A program made the position numbers and the translations under genes. A stretch of DNA of 64,000 nt, taken from assembly GCF_900188355.1 (NCBI RefSeq), contig NZ_FZNX01000001.1:69501-133500 (forward strand). The letters are read 5' to 3'. How positions within the stretch are numbered: position 1 is the first letter of the stretch; every line of letters begins with the position of its first letter. The notes under the pieces were generated by a model, which was given only the letters and a program-made list of their open reading frames with translations, made no database searches and had not been told where the DNA came from. The DNA comes from Lutibacter flavus. Its GTDB lineage: Bacteria; Bacteroidota; Bacteroidia; Flavobacteriales; Flavobacteriaceae. This document shows, piece by piece, positions 10,840 through 18,658 of the stretch.

Positions 10840-11829
10840 TTATTCAACTACTGGATAATTTTGTATTTCAACTGGTGAAAACCCTTCCCAACCTTTTTCG
10901 GTTAAAAGTGTATTCATATAACTATTAGAACCATATCCTAAATTTGCAACGTCATAACCCAATACATTTAGATAAGCTACTGTATATGCAGCAGATTGAC
11001 CTGTTAAACAGTTAACTAATACTTTTTTGTTTGTTGGTAAAGTATATAGATTTGATGTAGTAGTTAATGAAGTTCTAGGTTGGTAATTTATAGCTCCTTT
11101 TATATGGCCTAAGTTGTATTTTTCTTCGTCCATATAGTTTACAATATAATAGTCAGATGGATTTGTAAACGCATCCTCAGCTTTTACAATAAATTCCTTA
11201 TAAGGTTTTGCAAAAGCTTCTTTAATGCGTTCTGTTAAGATTTCTTTTCCATTAATCTTCCCTGTTAATATAGTTGGAGTTTCACCTTTTTCAGCTATTG
11301 GGTTAGAGATAGTTTCTAATTGATCTGTAAAATTATTTGTTGAATTTTTAACCCAAATATTAGTTGCAAATTCATCTCCCCATGAACTCATACCCCATTT
11401 TAGGCTGTAAGCATTGTTGTAGCCAGACAATCTTAATAAACTGGCATAATATGCAGCAGATTGTCCAGAATAACAAACAACAGTTATTTTATCAAATGTT
11501 GCTGGATCAATTTCATTTTCGAAATAATTTAATAATTCTGGACCTTTTACGTTTTTAGCATTTTTAATATGTCCATAGTCAAACCAACTTTCACTTCTAA
11601 TATCTAGAACTAAGTATTTGTTGTTTTTTACATTTTCTTTAATTTCAGAAGCAGTAATAATAGCAGGAGCTAACTCACTGTTTATAAAGTTTCCATTTTC
11701 TTCTAAATATTGAACTAATAATTCAAATTCTGAAGGATAAGTTTCAATTTTTTGTTCATTTTTTTTAAAGCTGCTTAATATTGTAACAGCTATAAAAAGT
11801 ATAACTAAATAGGGTGCGAATTTTTTCAT
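10840..11829 (-). CDS. Tandem rhodanese-domain exported protein
   Basis: The 329-residue paralogue of the neighbouring lipoprotein has an N-terminal hydrophobic segment (residues about 4-20) without a lipobox cysteine, so it is exported or membrane anchored. The two rhodanese domains carry VVCYSGQSAAYY (first) and VNCLTGQSAAYT (second), so both catalytic cysteines are kept. Conserved pieces such as LDIRSESWFDYGHIKNAKNV and SLKWGMSSWGDEF match its neighbour, which indicates an old tandem duplication. It is first in the operon with the second tandem rhodanese and the porin; its upstream region holds copies of the island's palindromic motif. Confidence 0.88.
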   Translation of the reverse strand: MKKFAPYLVILFIAVTILSSFKKNEQKIETYPSEFELLVQYLEENGNFINSELAPAIITASEIKENVKNNKYLVLDIRSESWFDYGHIKNAKNVKGPELLNYFENEIDPATFDKITVVCYSGQSAAYYASLLRLSGYNNAYSLKWGMSSWGDEFATNIWVKNSTNNFTDQLETISNPIAEKGETPTILTGKINGKEILTERIKEAFAKPYKEFIVKAEDAFTNPSDYYIVNYMDEEKYNLGHIKGAINYQPRTSLTTTSNLYTLPTNKKVLVNCLTGQSAAYTVAYLNVLGYDVANLGYGSNSYMNTLLTEKGWEGFSPVEIQNYPVVE

Positions 11830-11857
11830 TCTTTAAATAAATTTAAATTAATATTTG

Positions 11858-11939
11858 GTTACAATTGTTGCGTTAATTTGCCATAATTGTTACATCAAAA
11901 TTACTTACGAAAACGTATTAGTTTTATGACTTTTATCAT
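11858..11939. promoter_or_regulatory. 14-bp inverted-repeat sites upstream of the tandem-rhodanese/porin operon
   Basis: The 371-base gap 11830-12200 has no gene. It contains ATGACTTTTATCAT (11926-11939), an inverted repeat with one mismatch of the class also found at 18458 and 5743, and GTTACAATTGTTGC (11858-11871), an imperfect GTnAC-N4-GTnAC site. A weaker copy is at 11880-11893. The rest of the gap is A/T-rich with a terminator at its far end (12146-12178). Confidence 0.5.
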
Positions 11940-12137
11940 TAAATTCTAATATATATTTGTTCTCTTTAGATACTTAAGTTACACATTTAAATAATTGTAA
12001 ATCAATTATTTACGTGTTTATTTTATAAATAAAAAAACATATTTTTTCTGGAAGGTAATATTTTAGAAAAAGAATGTGATTTTTTATAAATAATTGTTGA
12101 TTTTTTAAAGGGGAAAACTCTTATTTTGTAAAAAAAC

Positions 12138-12178
12138 GCAAAAAAAAGCTGCCTTTTTTAATATAAAAAAGCAGCTTT
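12138..12178 (-). terminator. Intrinsic terminator of the seven-gene molybdoenzyme operon
   Basis: On the minus strand a 14-bp near-perfect stem (AAAGCTGCTTTTTT with its complement, A/T loop, one bulge) is followed by eight T. It lies 22 bases beyond the stop of the last rhodanese-like gene. Confidence 0.88.
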
Positions 12179-12200
12179 AACTAAAAATAATTATAACTAA

Positions 12201-12818
12201 CTAACAACCACCTTCAACAGGTAGTTTTTTCTTCTTTTTAATAGGAATAATTTTTTTTGGAGTTTTTACAACTTCCGGTTTTGGTTTAGCTTTAATTGAA
12301 GCCTTTTTTATTGATTCTTGTATAAACCCATTTATATCATATTTAGATTTTTCAATCTCAACATCTTTTGAAATTACCTTATTTTTAGAATACGTAATTT
12401 CTGCTGTTAGGATTTTTATATTTTTATAACCTAATTGATATAAAAGCATATAAGGAGCAATTACTTCATTTGGTGTATTACCATATAAAATTACTGAATT
12501 ATTGTTCTTCTTAAGTTCATCAAAAAATTTAGAATTTGTATCATTTAGAATCTCAGGAGCATAAATATTAACGGCATTTTCTAAGTGACCTTTTTCAAAA
12601 TCAAACTGACTTCTAACATCTATAAGAACAACATTAGTATCCTTTAATTCAGTTAAATTTGTAAAATAATTTTCTGTTGTTATCTTCTCTAGAGTACTTT
12701 TAGTGTTTTCACTATATAGGTGTTTAGGCCGTTTGTATGCTAAAAGTGCAATAAGTATTACTAATATAAATAACACTGAGGCTATTGATATTCTTTTAGT
12801 TTTTTCTAGTTCTTTCAT
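12201..12818 (-). CDS. Membrane-anchored degenerate rhodanese with C-terminal Gly-Gly-Cys tail
   Basis: From the ATG at 12818 the protein has 205 residues (a TTG further upstream is less likely). It has one N-terminal membrane helix (ISIASVLFILVILIALLAY) and a rhodanese-like domain (VVLIDVRSQFDFEKGHLENA). The active-site loop reads VILYGNTPNEV, with tyrosine where the catalytic cysteine belongs, so it should not be an active sulfurtransferase by the usual mechanism. A Pro/Lys-rich linker ends in KKKKKLPVEGGC, where cysteine is the last residue. The upstream neighbour carries the same tail. Last gene of the molybdoenzyme operon. The tail may be a sulfur carrier arm (inference). Confidence 0.85.
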   Translation of the reverse strand: MKELEKTKRISIASVLFILVILIALLAYKRPKHLYSENTKSTLEKITTENYFTNLTELKDTNVVLIDVRSQFDFEKGHLENAVNIYAPEILNDTNSKFFDELKKNNNSVILYGNTPNEVIAPYMLLYQLGYKNIKILTAEITYSKNKVISKDVEIEKSKYDINGFIQESIKKASIKAKPKPEVVKTPKKIIPIKKKKKLPVEGGC

Positions 12819-12845
12819 TTTATAAAATTTATAACAATTGTACAA

Positions 12846-13508
12846 TTAGCATCCACCTTCAACAGGTAACTTCTTTTTCTTTTTAATAGGCACAACCTTT
12901 CTAGGAGTTACTTTTTTAACTACTACAGGTTTCTTTTTAACTTGTTCTGGATAAGCAACCCCAAAAAACATACTTGCCGCTTTTCTATTAGAATATAATT
13001 GAAAGTCTATAGAAGCCATATTTTCATTGGGTTTTGCAGGATTTATAATAGTATTAAACCAGTTGTTTATACCGCCTTTTAACACATGTAAATTTTTATA
13101 TCCTAATCTATTACATAAAACCCAAGCTTGATCGGCATATAAATTATCGTTTGAAAGGAATACGACATCAAACTGGCTTTGGTTTATATATCCTTCAAAA
13201 TCTTCTTTTAAAAGATTTTTTAAAGGAATATTTATGGCATTTGGTAAACTATATTTTTTGAAATTTTCTTCATCACGCACATCAATCAATAAAAATGAAG
13301 GATCTTGATTTATAATTTTATGTGCCAATTCATCTGAAGTTATATATCTTTCTGGACTAATAACATTGCTTAAAAGTTCTTCAGGATTTATACCTTCATG
13401 TTTTTCATATTTTGGAAGTAATACTAATCCAGCTGCTAAGAGTACCAATATTGCTGCTAATATTGTATATCTAAATTTTAATACTTTTGCTAATTTTCTA
13501 TTAACCAT
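12846..13508 (-). CDS. Membrane-anchored degenerate rhodanese with C-terminal Gly-Gly-Cys tail (paralogue)
   Basis: The 220-residue protein has an N-terminal membrane helix (residues about 14-31) and a rhodanese-like domain starting near residue 65 (FLLIDVRDEENFKKYSLPNA). The active-site loop is VVFLSNDNLYAD, with serine in place of the catalytic cysteine. The conserved helix and LHVLKGGINNW segment show the fold is otherwise kept. The C-terminus is VVPIKKKKKLPVEGGC, the last 13 residues being identical to its neighbour although the rest has diverged strongly. It lies between the YeeE-type genes and the paralogue, in one tight operon with the molybdoenzyme. Confidence 0.85.
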   Translation of the reverse strand: MVNRKLAKVLKFRYTILAAILVLLAAGLVLLPKYEKHEGINPEELLSNVISPERYITSDELAHKIINQDPSFLLIDVRDEENFKKYSLPNAINIPLKNLLKEDFEGYINQSQFDVVFLSNDNLYADQAWVLCNRLGYKNLHVLKGGINNWFNTIINPAKPNENMASIDFQLYSNRKAASMFFGVAYPEQVKKKPVVVKKVTPRKVVPIKKKKKLPVEGGC

Positions 13509-13525
13509 GTTGCTTTATCTTATAA

Positions 13526-14116
13526 TTAATAAAATATTTTTTTCTGTTTTTTTCTAATTATATCTGCAATAACAAATACTACAATTGCTATAATTGTAAA
13601 AATGAATACAAACCAATAGCGATTTACACCAAATGAATCCATTAAAGTAATATTTCCTAAAAAGGATCCATCATATATTGGCTGAAAAATGAAATATAAT
13701 TCGGAAAAAATAAATATCCCAATCATAATACCAATTACATAAATTATTGCATCTATTTTACCAATAGCAACGGCGCATAAACTTGTTCCAGGGCAAAAAC
13801 CACCTGCAACAAATCCAACTCCCATTATAGCTCCACCAATAATAGCTCCCCACAAATAAGTTGGGTGTACATATAATTGACTAATATCTACATAGCCTAA
13901 ATAATCCATATATAAAATACCGATTAATGAAACTAAAGCTGCTGTAAAAAATACTTTTAATACTGCAAAGTCGTATCCGTAAAATACACCTGCTAATTTT
14001 CTCGAGGATGAAAATCCTGATGCTTCTAAAACAAATCCAAAAGCAATACCAATTAGTATGGCGATAATACTATTCCATTCGTAAGGAATTACACCATTAG
14101 GAATTAAAGGTCCCAT
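13526..14116 (-). CDS. YeeE/YedE (TsuA-type) sulfur-compound transporter, second half protein
   Basis: The 196-residue membrane protein belongs to the YeeE/YedE family, whose studied members import thiosulfate through conserved cysteines. About five hydrophobic helices are visible. The family signature is IMGVGFVAGGFCPGTSLCAV near residue 100, with two cysteines in the pore region, preceded by GIAFGFVLEASGFSSSRKLAG. It is encoded next to a second, homologous half-size protein; together they would make the full-length transporter. Context with the molybdoenzyme and rhodaneses suggests movement of sulfur or sulfane compounds across the inner membrane. The substrate is not shown by sequence. Confidence 0.85.
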   Translation of the reverse strand: MGPLIPNGVIPYEWNSIIAILIGIAFGFVLEASGFSSSRKLAGVFYGYDFAVLKVFFTAALVSLIGILYMDYLGYVDISQLYVHPTYLWGAIIGGAIMGVGFVAGGFCPGTSLCAVAIGKIDAIIYVIGIMIGIFIFSELYFIFQPIYDGSFLGNITLMDSFGVNRYWFVFIFTIIAIVVFVIADIIRKKQKKIFY

Positions 14117-14136
14117 ATATTTTTATTTTTTTTAAG

Positions 14137-14676
14137 TTAAATCCAATTTTTTCTAAAGAAATACGCTACTAAAAATCCGGTGCCAAAAATGGCAAACATC
14201 GTAATAAAACCACCTGTTGAAAGTACAGCCATTCCACTAAGTGCTGCACCACTTGTGCAACCACGTGCAATTTGCGCACCTAAACCAAATAAAATACCTC
14301 CACCTAGTGCAAATACCAATCTGCGTTTTCTTGTTATTTTTGGTGAATGTTGGGTTCTCCAACCAATTCTTCCAGATAATCCACCAGAAAGAAAAGCTCC
14401 AATTAGAACACCTATTGCTTCAAAAACTAACCAAGTATTTAAAGGTGAATCATCTTCACTAATAAATTTACTATAATATGCATTTTTTTCGGCGTGTGAA
14501 GGAGTAACAGTATCCACAAGCGCAACAACTCCACTTTTCATAGCACCACTTGCTCCCAAGCCTCTTCCAGTCATATAAAATGTAAATAATATTATTATTC
14601 CAAGTAGAAACCCTCCAAAATAAGGATTCCAATACATATGACTATTTTTTTGTGTATCTATTTTCATTTTGTTCAT
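14137..14676 (-). CDS. YeeE/YedE (TsuA-type) sulfur-compound transporter, first half protein
   Basis: The 179-residue protein has four to five membrane helices and the YeeE signature GGILFGLGAQIARGCTSGAA, with one conserved cysteine, followed by LSGMAVLSTGGFITM. An N-terminal portion rich in glycine (FGGFLLGIIILF) also fits the family. It starts one base after the NrfD-type gene stop, so it is co-translated with the molybdoenzyme subunits, and is 20 bases before the second half protein. The pair is probably a heteromeric thiosulfate- or sulfur-type channel. Start could be the first Met or the one three codons later. Confidence 0.85.
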   Translation of the reverse strand: MNKMKIDTQKNSHMYWNPYFGGFLLGIIILFTFYMTGRGLGASGAMKSGVVALVDTVTPSHAEKNAYYSKFISEDDSPLNTWLVFEAIGVLIGAFLSGGLSGRIGWRTQHSPKITRKRRLVFALGGGILFGLGAQIARGCTSGAALSGMAVLSTGGFITMFAIFGTGFLVAYFFRKNWI

Positions 14677-14677
14677 T

Positions 14678-15619
14678 TTAATATAGGTATCGAGTTATTT
14701 GCCCTGCTTCAACCATTACAAACCTAAGTACTAATCCACCTATTAATATAAGTATCGCTGGAATTGCAACAGGGATTTTATAGCCAACAATTTCGGTTAG
14801 TTCTAAAGTTGCAGGAACAATTAATCCTAGAATTATTACAAAGCCAAAAAACATTACAGTAAATTCTCCACCAACTAATAATTGCATTGCTTCTAATTGA
14901 ACTTCAGATCCAGCTGCCATTCCCATTAACATATGGACTATTAATCCTAATTCTATAACTACTAATGCTAAATCTATTTTACTAAATAAATGTCTTTCTT
15001 TTTTGCTTTTAGCTAATAAAATAATTAATGCTGCTCCCGTTGAAAGTCCTGATACTAAAAATAACGGACCTAATATTGCATTATTCCAAAGAGGTCTTGC
15101 ATTAAAAGCAGATAATAAAATTCCAGTATAAATTCCTAAAATAACTGACAATGGAATTAAAACATATGCCATATATATTCTATTCTTTGTTAGAATTTTT
15201 TCAAACGTATTTAAAAATTCGAATTTTAATTTCCATTTCGGAAATAATTCTGAATAATAACTCATCACCCATAGAAAAGAAATAGGAGTAATTATTAATA
15301 ATACCCAAGCTCCCCAACTCATTGGAGATTCAATCCTAATTGTTGTATACAATCTCCAAAAGTATAGCTTATGTGTTAAGTCATAAAATAACGCTAATAA
15401 ACCTAACGTTAATGCTATTGGAGATACTATGGCTGCAAATTTTACAGTTGTTGGATATTCTTTGTCTTTACCTAAAACTGTAATTAAACCTGCAAAAAAT
15501 AACAAACCTGCGGCTAAACCTCCTAAAAATAAATATACTGATATTGGCCAGTGCCATATTTCTAGTGAAGGATCTATATGTGGTAAGTTTCTTCCACTTG
15601 TAAATAATTCTTCTTGCAT
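14678..15619 (-). CDS. NrfD/PsrC-family quinone-interacting membrane subunit
   Basis: This is the membrane anchor of a complex iron-sulfur molybdoenzyme. It exchanges electrons between the quinone pool and the iron-sulfur subunit. The protein has 313 residues and about eight transmembrane segments, with the NrfD pattern WHWPISVYLFLGGLAAGLLF at the N-terminus and a conserved acidic residue in LVVIELGLIVHMLMGM. It follows the ferredoxin-type subunit gene by 10 bases, in the order A-B-C usual for polysulfide/thiosulfate reductases (PsrABC, PhsABC) and related enzymes. Confidence 0.92.
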   Translation of the reverse strand: MQEELFTSGRNLPHIDPSLEIWHWPISVYLFLGGLAAGLLFFAGLITVLGKDKEYPTTVKFAAIVSPIALTLGLLALFYDLTHKLYFWRLYTTIRIESPMSWGAWVLLIITPISFLWVMSYYSELFPKWKLKFEFLNTFEKILTKNRIYMAYVLIPLSVILGIYTGILLSAFNARPLWNNAILGPLFLVSGLSTGAALIILLAKSKKERHLFSKIDLALVVIELGLIVHMLMGMAAGSEVQLEAMQLLVGGEFTVMFFGFVIILGLIVPATLELTEIVGYKIPVAIPAILILIGGLVLRFVMVEAGQITRYLY

Positions 15620-15629
15620 AATTATATTT

Positions 15630-16163
15630 TTATATTAAATAATAAACTTTAGGTTTAGTTCCGGCTTCTGGAGCTAAGGTTTTATGTTTTCTGTTTTTTA
15701 GTAATCTGGAAACTTCACTATTAGGATTGTCTAAATCTCCAAAATACATGCACTTTGTTGGACAAACTGAAACACAGGCAGGTAATTGTCCTTTTTCTAA
15801 TCTATGATGACAAAAAGTACACTTATCTACATATCCATCAGGATGTTGGAAACGAGCATCATAAGGACAAGATTCTATACAAGCACCACAACCAATACAT
15901 TCATCACCCGTAACTAATACAATTCCATTGTCTAATTGATGACTTGCACCTGTTGGACAACATCTTACACATGGTGCGTTATCACAATGATTACATCTTT
16001 CAGATTTTAATTCGAGTTCAATTGTTGGATACGCTCCACTAACAGTTTCAGTAATCCAATCTCTACAATACCCAATAGGTACGTCATTTTCAGTTTGACA
16101 AGCAACTACACAATCGCTACATCCAACACATTTTAATGTGTCAATTACCATTGCATATCTCAT
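15630..16163 (-). CDS. Four-cluster ferredoxin-type electron-transfer subunit (PsrB/PhsB type)
   Basis: The 177-residue protein has sixteen cluster cysteines in four groups for four [4Fe-4S] centres: CVGCSDCVVACQ (from Cys12), CNHCDNAPCVRCCP, CIGCGACIESCP and CTFCHH...CVSVCPTKC. It links the catalytic molybdenum subunit to the NrfD-type membrane subunit. It has no signal peptide and is probably co-exported with the Tat-dependent catalytic subunit. Its start overlaps the end of the catalytic subunit gene by four bases. Confidence 0.95.
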   Translation of the reverse strand: MRYAMVIDTLKCVGCSDCVVACQTENDVPIGYCRDWITETVSGAYPTIELELKSERCNHCDNAPCVRCCPTGASHQLDNGIVLVTGDECIGCGACIESCPYDARFQHPDGYVDKCTFCHHRLEKGQLPACVSVCPTKCMYFGDLDNPNSEVSRLLKNRKHKTLAPEAGTKPKVYYLI

Positions 16164-18403
16164 ATTTCAGTATTTTTATGTGGGTTTTCAGTTAAAATTT
16201 CAACAAAATTTCCTCTCATCCCTGTACCACCCATTATTGGGTCTACAGCTACTTTTGAAACTAGTTGTGTATCATTAATACCTTTAGCATAAGCTCTTGT
16301 TAATTTTTTGTTATCGTGTCCAAAACCATGAACCATATAAACAGAATCCCAACGAACTCTTTCAGTAACTCTCACTTTTATTGAGAACGTTGAAGTAATT
16401 TCATCTTGATTTCTTAACCAAACTCTTTGGCCAGTTTTTAAGCCTATTATTCTTGCAACTTTAGGATTTACCCAAAGATCATTTTCCTTTTTTAAATCAT
16501 TTAAATTAGGATTGTTTGCAGTTCTGCTAAAAGTATGCATTGGAGCTCTACCATAGTTTAATCTATAAAAACCTTGAGGCGGTTCTGGATGAGCAGTATA
16601 TTTTGGCATAGGATCAAATCCTAATTCTTTTAACTCTTTTGAATAAAACTCTATTTTTCCACTCATTGTTGGAAATTCATATTTTTCATCCTCTTTTAAA
16701 TATAGAGATCTAGATTTACGAGGAAAGTTTTTTACGCCTATTTTTTCCATTTCTTCTAATGAAGTCCCCATCTTTTCTAATTGCCATTCTATTACTTCTT
16801 TGTAATCGTCATAAGCAAAATAGTCGCCTACTCCTAAACGTTCACCAAGTTGTTTTGCTATCCACCAAGATGGTTTTGAATCATATTTTGGTTTAACAGC
16901 TGGCATTCTTAATGCTATAGAAGGTTCTCTGTTTGTTGCAGATCTAATTCCATCAAAACGCTCTAAATATGTACATTCCGGTAAAACAACATCAGCATAA
17001 CCTGTTACATCCATTGGCATCGTGTCAACCACAACCATAAATTCTAATTCATCCATGGCAGCTTCAAGTAATTTTCTGTCAGGAATGGATTTGGTTATGT
17101 TTGTTCCTGCTACTAACCATGCTTTTACAGGATATTTATTATCTGGGCTCGGTATTGAAGCTTTTATTACTTCAGTAGTAATTCCCATTTGTGCTAATGG
17201 ATATTTTTCTCCAATTTCTTTCCAGCCCCATTTTGGATGATTATATGCAGGATGTGGATATTTTGGCACTTTAATACTTTCTTTAAAATAGAAACCACCT
17301 CTTCGTCCCCAAGAACCTAACAAGCCATTTAAAATAGCCATTGCTCTTGCACGTTGTGTATCATCTCCATACCAACTTACGTGTCTACCAGGATGAATAA
17401 TTACAGAAGGTGCTGCATTACCCATTTCTCTTGCAGTTTCTCTAATAAGTTCAGGCTTAATTGTTGTTATTCCATAAGCCCATTCAGGAGTGAACGTACT
17501 TACATATTCTTTTAATTCATTAAAACCTAAGCCATATTTTTCTACATATTCTTTATCATATAAACCTTCTTCAATGATAACATTCATCCAAGCCAACATT
17601 AAGGCAATATCTGTAGCTGGTTTAATTGCTAACCAGTGTTTTGATTTACTTGCTGCTGTTGATAATCTTGGATCTACTGTAATTATTGTAGCTCCATTAT
17701 CAATTGCGTCAGACATTTCCTGAACTTGAGAGTTATGCATATTTTCTCCAATATGAGAACCTATTAATACCAAACATTTGGTATCTCTAATATCTGTTGG
17801 TTCTGGAGAACCTATCCAAGATCCAAAAGTTGCATTAAAACCTGCTTCTCTTGCTCCTCTGCATTGTGCATAAGCTGGTTCAGCTATTGTGTCAGAACCT
17901 AAAGCTTTATATAAATGTTCAAAATGTTTTCCTGGTGCACCATGTTTCAATAATGCTAAAGATTCAGCTCCGTATTTGTCTTTTACAGCTTTAAATTTAG
18001 CAGCAATTAAATCGAGGGCTTCTTCCCAACTTGCTTTTCTAAAAGTGTCTTCGCCATTAACAGTAGTTCTAATTAAAGGTGTTTTAAGTCTGTCCTCGTC
18101 ATTGTACATTCCAACACCACCAGTGCCTCTTGGACATAAACGACCATAACAATGTGGATCATTGTCATTTCCAATAATTTTTTTAATCTCACCATTTTCA
18201 TTGGTGTAAGTCCAAGCTGCACATTTCCAAAAGCAAACTTCGCAATAAGTAGGTGTTCTTTTAAATTTTTTGGCAACGTTTTCTTTCACAAGTTCATCTA
18301 AATAGGGATTTGCTCCAAACATTTTTATAGCACTTGTTGTTGCTGCAACACCTCCCAAACCTAAAGCAGAAATTTTTATAAATTTTCTTCTTGAAGTAGT
18401 CAT
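16160..18403 (-). CDS. Tat-exported molybdopterin oxidoreductase catalytic subunit (PsrA/PhsA-like)
   Basis: The 747-residue catalytic subunit of the DMSO-reductase family starts with a twin-arginine signal (TTSRRKFIKISALGLGGVA), so it works outside the inner membrane. The N-terminal [4Fe-4S] site uses Cys54, Cys57, Cys61 and Cys90 (CEVCFWKCAA ... LCPRG). Cys181 in AYAQCRGAREAGF is the likely molybdenum ligand. The C-terminal molybdopterin-binding domain starts near residue 615. With psrB- and psrC-like genes it forms a membrane complex. Sulfur context favours polysulfide, thiosulfate or tetrathionate reduction, or oxidation of a sulfur compound; the direction cannot be read from sequence. 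Confidence 0.9.
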   Translation of the reverse strand: MTTSRRKFIKISALGLGGVAATTSAIKMFGANPYLDELVKENVAKKFKRTPTYCEVCFWKCAAWTYTNENGEIKKIIGNDNDPHCYGRLCPRGTGGVGMYNDEDRLKTPLIRTTVNGEDTFRKASWEEALDLIAAKFKAVKDKYGAESLALLKHGAPGKHFEHLYKALGSDTIAEPAYAQCRGAREAGFNATFGSWIGSPEPTDIRDTKCLVLIGSHIGENMHNSQVQEMSDAIDNGATIITVDPRLSTAASKSKHWLAIKPATDIALMLAWMNVIIEEGLYDKEYVEKYGLGFNELKEYVSTFTPEWAYGITTIKPELIRETAREMGNAAPSVIIHPGRHVSWYGDDTQRARAMAILNGLLGSWGRRGGFYFKESIKVPKYPHPAYNHPKWGWKEIGEKYPLAQMGITTEVIKASIPSPDNKYPVKAWLVAGTNITKSIPDRKLLEAAMDELEFMVVVDTMPMDVTGYADVVLPECTYLERFDGIRSATNREPSIALRMPAVKPKYDSKPSWWIAKQLGERLGVGDYFAYDDYKEVIEWQLEKMGTSLEEMEKIGVKNFPRKSRSLYLKEDEKYEFPTMSGKIEFYSKELKELGFDPMPKYTAHPEPPQGFYRLNYGRAPMHTFSRTANNPNLNDLKKENDLWVNPKVARIIGLKTGQRVWLRNQDEITSTFSIKVRVTERVRWDSVYMVHGFGHDNKKLTRAYAKGINDTQLVSKVAVDPIMGGTGMRGNFVEILTENPHKNTEI

Positions 18404-18427
18404 AAGTTTAATTATTTTAATCAGGTG

Positions 18428-18547
18428 TAAAGGTATTTACAGATAGAAGTTTAGAGTATGACAAAAGTCATACAAATCTAAATGAGATGGTAACAATGGT
18501 TACAATAAGTTATTGAAAATCAACAGTATATGTGTAACCAAAGTAAC
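18428..18547. promoter_or_regulatory. Divergent regulatory region with three or four 14-bp palindromic sites
   Basis: Between the molybdoenzyme and cytochrome genes lie ATGACAAAAGTCAT (18458-18471, inside an 18-bp palindrome), GTAACAATGGTTAC (18490-18503) and GTAACCAAAGTAAC (18534-18547). A further inverted repeat, TGTATTGAAATACA, is at 18566-18579. A minus-strand TACCTTTA (18428-18435), near the TAnnTTTG consensus, would place the first palindrome centred about 42 bases upstream of transcription, the position typical for Crp/Fnr activation of the molybdoenzyme operon. Binding is inferred. Confidence 0.6.
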
Positions 18548-18631
18548 TTAATTGATGTAATGACCTGTATTGAAATACATTACTAAAACGCTTGTATTTT
18601 AATGTAATTATTATTAGAAATTAAATTGGTG

Positions 18632-18639
18632 TAAATTTG
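18632..18639 (+). promoter_or_regulatory. Putative -7 element for the multihaem cytochrome gene
   Basis: TAAATTTG matches TAnnTTTG and is 19 bases before the ATG at 18659. There is no clear -33 element, as would be expected for an activator-dependent promoter. Confidence 0.5.
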
Positions 18640-18658
18640 TATTGAATTACTTGTTGAA

